Below are positions 59,476 to 64,000 of a stretch of 64,000 nucleotides of DNA, piece after piece (position 1 is the stretch's first letter; each line of letters begins with the position of its first letter). This stretch comes from Actinomadura nitritigenes (lineage in GTDB: Bacteria > Actinomycetota > Actinomycetes > Streptosporangiales > Streptosporangiaceae): assembly GCF_017573545.1 (NCBI RefSeq), contig NZ_JAGEOK010000016.1, positions 1 through 64,000 of the forward strand, in the 5' to 3' direction. The translations under genes and the position numbers were made by a program. Below the pieces are notes generated by a model, which worked only from the letters and a program-made list of their open reading frames with translations, was not told where the DNA came from and ran no database searches.

Positions 59476-60876
59476 TCACGCGGCCTCGGCCCGCTCCCGC
59501 CACCATTCCCGGCCGCGGTCGGGCAGCGTGTAGATCGGGTCGTAGTACTCGTACTGGCGCGTCAGCGCGTCCGGATCGGACAGCTCCAGCCCGGTGCGGT
59601 AGTTCTTCGTCCAGTAGGAGACGCCGCGCTCGCGGTCGTAGTCCGACAGCTGGTGCACCCAGCGCTTGCCGACGTAGGGGACGTCGCACACGATGCGCGG
59701 GGTCGCGAAGCCGGGCAGGTAGCCCATGATGGCGTGCTGCAGCTCCTGGGCCTCCCAGACCGCGAGCCGCCAGTGCTCGCTGTTGGGGATCATGTCGCAC
59801 ATGTAGAGGTAGTACGGCATGATGCCCGCCTCGTCGAGCAGCGCGAACGACAGGTCGAGCAGCGCGTCCGGGGAGTCGTTGACCCCGCGCAGCAGCACGC
59901 CCTGGTTGCGGACGTCGCGGATGCCGGTGTCGAGCATCGCCCGCGCCGCCTTCGCGACCAGCGGCGTCACCGACCGGGCAGCGTTCACGTGGGTGTGGAT
60001 CGCGATCTGCGCGCCGCGCTCGTGCGCCTTGGTCGCCAGGCGCTCCATGCCGGCGCGGACCTCGTCCTGCAGCCAGTGCTGCGGCAGGCCCATGAGCGCC
60101 TTGCTGGCCAGCCGGATGTCGCGGATGTTGTCGATGTCCAGCAGCGCGTCGACGAACGACTCCAGCCGCGGCCAGGGCAGGTTCGCCACGTCGCCGCCGG
60201 ACACCACGACGTCGCGGACGCCGGGCGTGCGGCGCAGGTAGTCGAGCATGGCCTCGTGCCGGTCCGGGGGCCGGATGGTGAACTTGTGCTTGTCGACGTT
60301 CGGCGTGGAGTTGCCGACGAGGTCCATCCGGGTGCAGTGCCCGCAGTACTGCGGGCAGGTCGGCAGCAGCTCGGCCAGCACCTTGGTGGGGTAGCGGTGG
60401 GTCAGCCCCTCCACGGCCCACATCTCGGCCTCGTGCAGGGAGTCGCGGGTGGCGTAGGGGTGCGACGGCCAGTCGGTGCGCCGGTCGCTGAACACCGGGA
60501 GCATGTACCGGCGCACGGGGTCGGCGTAGAAGGCCTCGGTGGACGAGGTGTCCATCGTGTTGAGCATCTGCGGCGGCAGCAGCATCGACATCGTCGCCCG
60601 CTCCGCCTGGTCGCGCTCCAGGTCGGCGTAGAACGGCTCGTCCAGCAGGTCGCCCATGACCGTGCGGAGTTGGCGGACGTTCTTCACGCAGTGCGCGCGC
60701 TGCCACTGCGCCGACTCCCACTCCGCGTCCGTGACGTCGCGCCAGCCGGGCAGCCGCCGCCAGTCGGGCTCCTCCAGCGGCCGGCGCCGGTAGGCGTAGG
60801 GCTGGCGGGCCGCGTCCCGGCCGTCCGCCGGGTCCCGGACGGCCGCGTCCGGGTCCGGATGCAGGGCAGTGGTCAT
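59476..60876 (-). CDS. KamA-family radical SAM aminomutase (lysine 2,3-aminomutase-like)
   Basis: 466 residues. The radical SAM cluster is Cys174-Cys178-Cys181 (CPQYCGHC), followed by the family core VSGGDVANLPW, SKALMGLPQHW and HVNAARSVTPLVAKA. The PLP lysine region, PGGGGK in classical KamA, reads DVPYVGK here with Lys404 kept but the glycine loop changed. It moves an amino group from C2 to C3 of an amino acid, lysine by analogy. ATG 60876 follows GAGGAGG. Divergent from a diaminohexanoate dehydrogenase-like gene, which supports a beta-lysine route. Confidence 0.85.
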   Translation of the reverse strand: MTTALHPDPDAAVRDPADGRDAARQPYAYRRRPLEEPDWRRLPGWRDVTDAEWESAQWQRAHCVKNVRQLRTVMGDLLDEPFYADLERDQAERATMSMLLPPQMLNTMDTSSTEAFYADPVRRYMLPVFSDRRTDWPSHPYATRDSLHEAEMWAVEGLTHRYPTKVLAELLPTCPQYCGHCTRMDLVGNSTPNVDKHKFTIRPPDRHEAMLDYLRRTPGVRDVVVSGGDVANLPWPRLESFVDALLDIDNIRDIRLASKALMGLPQHWLQDEVRAGMERLATKAHERGAQIAIHTHVNAARSVTPLVAKAARAMLDTGIRDVRNQGVLLRGVNDSPDALLDLSFALLDEAGIMPYYLYMCDMIPNSEHWRLAVWEAQELQHAIMGYLPGFATPRIVCDVPYVGKRWVHQLSDYDRERGVSYWTKNYRTGLELSDPDALTRQYEYYDPIYTLPDRGREWWRERAEAA

Positions 60877-61032
60877 CGTCGACCGCCTCCTCGCGTCACA
60901 TCGATCACATAAAAGTCTTGTATGGAGCCGACGTTACGGGAAGACTTCCACCGAAACCAGAGGTACTCGGGATATCTTCCGGGGCATCACCATGGATCAC
61001 ACGGGACACGGACGTTGCGAAGGGGCGCGGGG

Positions 61033-62088
61033 ATGAGCGGAGCCGGGACGGCGGCGGGGACGGGGACCGCGGTGGGGCTGCACCGGGTGCTGGAACCGGC
61101 GGGCGTGCTGCCGCAGGCGGCGGCGCGGCTGGACACCGATCCGGCGATCCGCCCCGACGAGGTGCGCGTCCGGGTGGAGCGCCTCAACCTGGACGCCGCG
61201 TCCTACCGGCAGCTGCACACCGCGCACGGCGGCGACCCGGACGCGATCCGCGCCGAGGTGCTGCGGATCATCGGCGAGCGCGGCAAGATGCACAACCCGG
61301 TCACCGGCTCGGGCGGGATGCTCGTCGGCACCGTCGAGGAGGTCGGGCCGGACTCCCCGCTCGGGCTGGAGCCCGGCGACCGCGTCGCCACCCTCGTCTC
61401 GCTGACCCTGACCCCGCTCGCGGTCACCGACGGCCTCGCCCGCTGGGACGGCCGGTCCGAGCAGGTCCCGGCCGACGGCCACGCGATCCTGTTCGCCCGC
61501 TCCATCGCCGCCGTCCTGCCCGGCGACCTGCCGATGCCGGTCGCGCTGGCCGTGATGGACGTGTGCGGCGCGCCCGCGCTCACCGAGCGGGTCGTCGCGG
61601 CCCGCGAGCGCCCGGTCGTGGCGGTGCTGGGCGGCGCCGGCAAGAGCGGCTCGCTGTCGCTGGCGGCGGCGCGCCGGGCGGGCGCGTCCCGCACCATCGG
61701 GCTCGTCCCCACCGCGGAGGAGGAGGAACGGCTGGCCGCCACCGGCCTGGCCGACACCGTGGTGCGCGCCGACGCCCGCGACCCGGTCGCGGTCGCCGCC
61801 GCGATCGGCGAGCCCGCCGACGTCACCGTGGTGTGCGTGGACGTGCCGGGCTGCGAGCACGGCGCGATCCTCGCCACCGCGCGCGGCGGGACCGTGGTGT
61901 TCTTCTCGATGGCGACGTCGTTCTCCGCCGCCGCGCTCGGCGCCGAGGGCCTGGCCGCCGACGTGACCATGCTCATCGGCAACGGCTACGTGCCGGGGCA
62001 CGCGGAGACCGCGCTCGGCCTGTTGCGGTCGGAACCGGCCCTTCTCCCGCTGTTCACCGCCCGGGCGGGAGCCGATTCGGCAGAATGA
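61033..62088 (+). CDS. L-erythro-3,5-diaminohexanoate dehydrogenase-like enzyme
   Basis: 351 residues of the zinc-type dehydrogenase-like fold: GLHRVLEPAGVLPQAAARLD, VRVERLNLDAASYRQL, GKMHNPVTGSGGMLVGTVEEVG (the HNPVTGSGG segment is typical of Kdd) and the Rossmann motif AVLGGAGKSGSL. In lysine fermentation Kdd oxidatively deaminates 3,5-diaminohexanoate made from lysine by 2,3- and 5,6-aminomutases. A 5,6-aminomutase gene is not adjacent. ATG 61033 (GGGG upstream) is preferred to an in-frame ATG at 60922 because the added N-terminus is not family-like. Confidence 0.8.
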   Translation: MSGAGTAAGTGTAVGLHRVLEPAGVLPQAAARLDTDPAIRPDEVRVRVERLNLDAASYRQLHTAHGGDPDAIRAEVLRIIGERGKMHNPVTGSGGMLVGTVEEVGPDSPLGLEPGDRVATLVSLTLTPLAVTDGLARWDGRSEQVPADGHAILFARSIAAVLPGDLPMPVALAVMDVCGAPALTERVVAARERPVVAVLGGAGKSGSLSLAAARRAGASRTIGLVPTAEEEERLAATGLADTVVRADARDPVAVAAAIGEPADVTVVCVDVPGCEHGAILATARGGTVVFFSMATSFSAAALGAEGLAADVTMLIGNGYVPGHAETALGLLRSEPALLPLFTARAGADSAE

Positions 62089-62140
62089 TCGTCGAATCCC
62101 CCGTAAGCGGCGGGATCAGGTGATCATCGAGGGAGAGAGC

Positions 62141-63472
62141 ATGGCGAGCGTCATCGGGGAACTGCACGGGCGCGATCCCAAGGAGCGGCAGACGCAGATC
62201 GTGGACGTGCTCGTCCAGGCGTTCTCGGACCTCATGGAGCGCAGCCCCGCCGAGTTCCGCCGCCGGTTCCGCAAGATGGCCTCCGACCCGTTCGCGTTCT
62301 ACCGCGGCAGCGCCTGCCTGTTCTACGCCGACGTGCAGCACGACGACGACCCGTGGGCCGACGAGCGGACGAGCCGCGTGTGGATCCAGGGCGACCTGCA
62401 CGCGCAGAACTTCGGCACCTACATGAACGACGACGGCGTGTTCGTGTTCGACGTCAACGACTTCGACGAGGCCTACGTCGGGCACTTCACCTGGGACGTC
62501 AAGCGGCTCGTGGCGAGCCTGGCGCTGCTGGCCTGGCAGAAGGCGATCTCCGACGCCGACATCCGGCGGCTCATCGAGACCTACGTGCGCGCCTACGTCG
62601 ACCAGGTCCGCCTGTTCGCCGCCCACGACGGCGACGAGAAGTTCGCGCTGACCCTCGACAACTCCGACGGCTACGTGCGGGACGTGCTGATCGAGGCGAT
62701 GGGCGGCACCCGGATCGCGCTGCTGGACGGCATGACGGTCGTGGAGGGCCCGGACCGCCGGTTCCGCGACCGCGCCGGCGTCCGCCGGCTGGACGACGCC
62801 GAGCGCGCCAAGGTCGAGGCCGCCTACCAGGACTACCTGCGCACCATCCCGTCGGAGAAGCGGTTCGGCAGCCTCACCTACCAGGTGAAGGACATCGTCG
62901 GCGCGTCCGGCTTCGGGATCGGCTCGGCGGGCCTGTCGGCGTACAACATCCTGGTGGAGGGCAACACGCAGGCGCTGGAGAACGACGTCATCCTGTCGAT
63001 GAAGCAGGGCAACGTCGCCGCGCCGAGCCGGGTCGTCGACGACGCCCGCATCCGCGAGTACTTCCAGCACCACGGGCACCGCACGGCGGTGTCGCGCCGG
63101 GCGCTGCAGGCCAACACCGACCCGTGGCTCGGCTACACCCAGATCGACGGGGTCGGCTACGTGGTGCAGGAGCTGTCGCCCTACGAGGAGGACCTGGACT
63201 GGGGCGGGCTCACCGAGCCGGAGGACATGCTGTCGGTCCTGGACGACCTCGGCCGCGCCACCGCGAAGGTGCACTGCGTGTCCGACACCGACTCCGACCA
63301 CACACTGGTCGGCTTCCAGGTCGAGGACGCCATCAACGCGGTGATCGGCGCCGACGAGTCGGCGTTCGTCGAGGACATGGTCGCGTTCGGCACCGGCTAC
63401 GCCGAGGTCGTGCGCCGCGACCACGAGTACTTCGTGGACGCCTTCCGCAACCACCTGATCCCCGGCCTGTAG
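62141..63472 (+). CDS. DUF2252-domain protein, kinase-like fold
   Basis: 443 residues. The phosphotransferase-like residues GDLHAQNFGTY and FDVNDFDEAYVGHF, then WDVKRLVASL, resemble the catalytic and metal-binding loops of aminoglycoside-kinase-type enzymes; the rest (KDIVGASGFGIGSAGL, LSMKQGN) is typical of DUF2252. Probably an ATP-dependent small-molecule kinase, but no substrate is known. ATG 62141 has GGGAGAG; an in-frame GTG at 62120 would add seven residues. Confidence 0.85.
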   Translation: MASVIGELHGRDPKERQTQIVDVLVQAFSDLMERSPAEFRRRFRKMASDPFAFYRGSACLFYADVQHDDDPWADERTSRVWIQGDLHAQNFGTYMNDDGVFVFDVNDFDEAYVGHFTWDVKRLVASLALLAWQKAISDADIRRLIETYVRAYVDQVRLFAAHDGDEKFALTLDNSDGYVRDVLIEAMGGTRIALLDGMTVVEGPDRRFRDRAGVRRLDDAERAKVEAAYQDYLRTIPSEKRFGSLTYQVKDIVGASGFGIGSAGLSAYNILVEGNTQALENDVILSMKQGNVAAPSRVVDDARIREYFQHHGHRTAVSRRALQANTDPWLGYTQIDGVGYVVQELSPYEEDLDWGGLTEPEDMLSVLDDLGRATAKVHCVSDTDSDHTLVGFQVEDAINAVIGADESAFVEDMVAFGTGYAEVVRRDHEYFVDAFRNHLIPGL

Positions 63473-63487
63473 CGGCCGCCGGCCGGG

Positions 63488-64000
63488 TCAGCCGGCCCGG
63501 TCGCCGGTCCCGCCGCCGGCCGCGCCCCCGGGGCCGGTGGCGCGGACCAGGAGGAGGGCGATGTCGTCGTGGCCCTGCTGGTCGGACAGCAGGGCCAGGA
63601 CGCCGTCGGCGGTGGCGTCCAGCGACTCCGACCGCGAGGCGACGAGCGCGGACGCCAGCCGGGCGATGCCCTCGTCGACGTTGCGCATCCGGCTCTCCAC
63701 CAGCCCGTCGGTGTAGAACGCGAGGGTCGCGCCCGCCGGGATGACCGCGGAGAGCTGCTCGTACTCGGGCGGGTGCGCCGGGTCCGACACCCCGAGCGGC
63801 AGCCCGTGCGGGACGGCGAAGTGCCGGGCCGTCCCGCCGGCGAGGGCGAGCAGCGGCGGGGGATGCCCGGCGCACGCCAGCTCGCAGCGCATCGTCGCCG
63901 GGTCGCAGACCAGGCACAGGCAGGTGGCGAACTGCGCGGCGTCCAGGCCCTGCGCGATCGTGTCGAGCCGGGTCAGCACCTCGGCGGGCGGCAGCTCGCT
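63488..64000 (-). CDS. SpoIIE-family PP2C phosphatase, C-terminal part (cut by window edge)
   Basis: The last ~170 codons of a leftward gene whose 5' end is beyond the window. Visible motifs are CLCLVCDPATMRCELACAGHPPPLL, GLPLGV, AFYTDGLVESRMRNVDEGIARLA and the closing HDDIALLLVRA, with the metal-binding aspartates of SpoIIE/RsbU-type serine phosphatases. It presumably controls an anti-sigma partner switch. Convergent with the DUF2252 gene, 15 bases apart. Sensor domains, if any, lie outside the view. Confidence 0.88.
   Translation of the reverse strand, partial: SELPPAEVLTRLDTIAQGLDAAQFATCLCLVCDPATMRCELACAGHPPPLLALAGGTARHFAVPHGLPLGVSDPAHPPEYEQLSAVIPAGATLAFYTDGLVESRMRNVDEGIARLASALVASRSESLDATADGVLALLSDQQGHDDIALLLVRATGPGGAAGGGTGDRAG

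Noticed and set aside
60922..61032. In-frame upstream ATG for the diaminohexanoate dehydrogenase-like protein
   Set aside because: The extra 37 residues are not family-like and the region is needed for the divergent promoters.
1..64000. tRNA, rRNA, insertion sequences, attachment sites, riboswitches
   Set aside because: I looked for tRNA T-loop words, transposase motifs and terminal repeats and found none; riboswitch folds cannot be judged reliably by eye.

Overview
This window is chromosomal DNA from a very GC-rich actinobacterium. The evidence is dense short-intergenic gene packing, frequent GTG and TTG starts, overlapping ATGA, GTGA and TTGA gene junctions, several leaderless TAnnnT promoters, and typical actinobacterial families (ROK, LacI, DeoR and ANTAR/SpoIIE regulators, DUF2252, DUF3616, DUF4232, DUF3068, DUF1707-FHA). 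An Actinomadura- or Streptosporangiales-like host is my inference; there is no rRNA or tRNA here to test it. I saw no insertion sequence, prophage, CRISPR array, tRNA or replication origin.

Layout. 0-7.5 kb: a leftward FAD monooxygenase-like operon, a rightward fused FAD/Fe-S D-lactate-dehydrogenase-type protein, a DUF6348-like protein and a sirtuin. 7.7-17.3 kb: carbohydrate cluster 1 (DeoR regulator, GH4 glycosidase, PfkB kinase, ABC binding protein, two permeases, secreted PIG-L deacetylase with a family-9-type carbohydrate-binding region). 17.4-22.0 kb: a GntR regulator divergent from a partial inositol cluster (iolG-like, iolC, an aldolase-like barrel, iolB). 22.2-25.6 kb: a lone ketosynthase, a DUF4232 lipoprotein, a small glucan-branching-enzyme-like protein that looks frameshifted, and a DUF3068 protein. 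25.9-29.9 kb: assimilatory nitrite reductase NirB plus a second flavoprotein, without nirD. 29.9-33.7 kb: an MFS exporter with its TetR regulator and paired operators, a gamma carbonic anhydrase-like protein, an amidohydrolase and a small membrane protein. 33.8-38.8 kb: a Crp/Fnr regulator, a 5'-3' exonuclease, an ANTAR-PAS-SpoIIE phosphatase and an Xaa-Pro peptidase led by a coupled micro-ORF. 39.0-44.0 kb: an AglKEFG-like alpha-glucoside ABC operon whose first permease carries an inserted beta-sandwich-like domain. 44.1-46.6 kb: a separate MsmK/UgpC-type ATPase divergent from a LacI regulator with two operators. 46.7-48.1 kb: an Lrp regulator and an LLM flavoprotein. 48.1-54.9 kb: carbohydrate cluster 2, leftward (ROK regulator, binding protein, two permeases, GH4, BadF/BadG kinase). 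55.1-64 kb: DUF1707-FHA protein, acyl-CoA dehydrogenase, DUF3616 protein, cytochrome P450, KamA-like radical SAM enzyme, diaminohexanoate dehydrogenase-like enzyme, DUF2252 protein and the end of a SpoIIE phosphatase.

How the genes may work together. Much of the window imports and processes sugars. Clusters 1 and 2 each contain a binding protein, two permeases, a GH4 enzyme (a family that usually acts on phosphorylated glycosides) and a sugar kinase, but no ATPase and no PTS gene. I infer that oligosaccharides enter unphosphorylated, are phosphorylated inside and then cleaved by GH4, and that the transporters borrow a shared ATPase such as the LacI-controlled one at 44-45 kb. Promoter and operator architecture is unusually readable at seven places (before the DeoR, iolG-like, MFS, LacI, Lrp, ROK and P450 genes). 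A 24-bp AT-rich element occurs twice, 25.6 kb apart.
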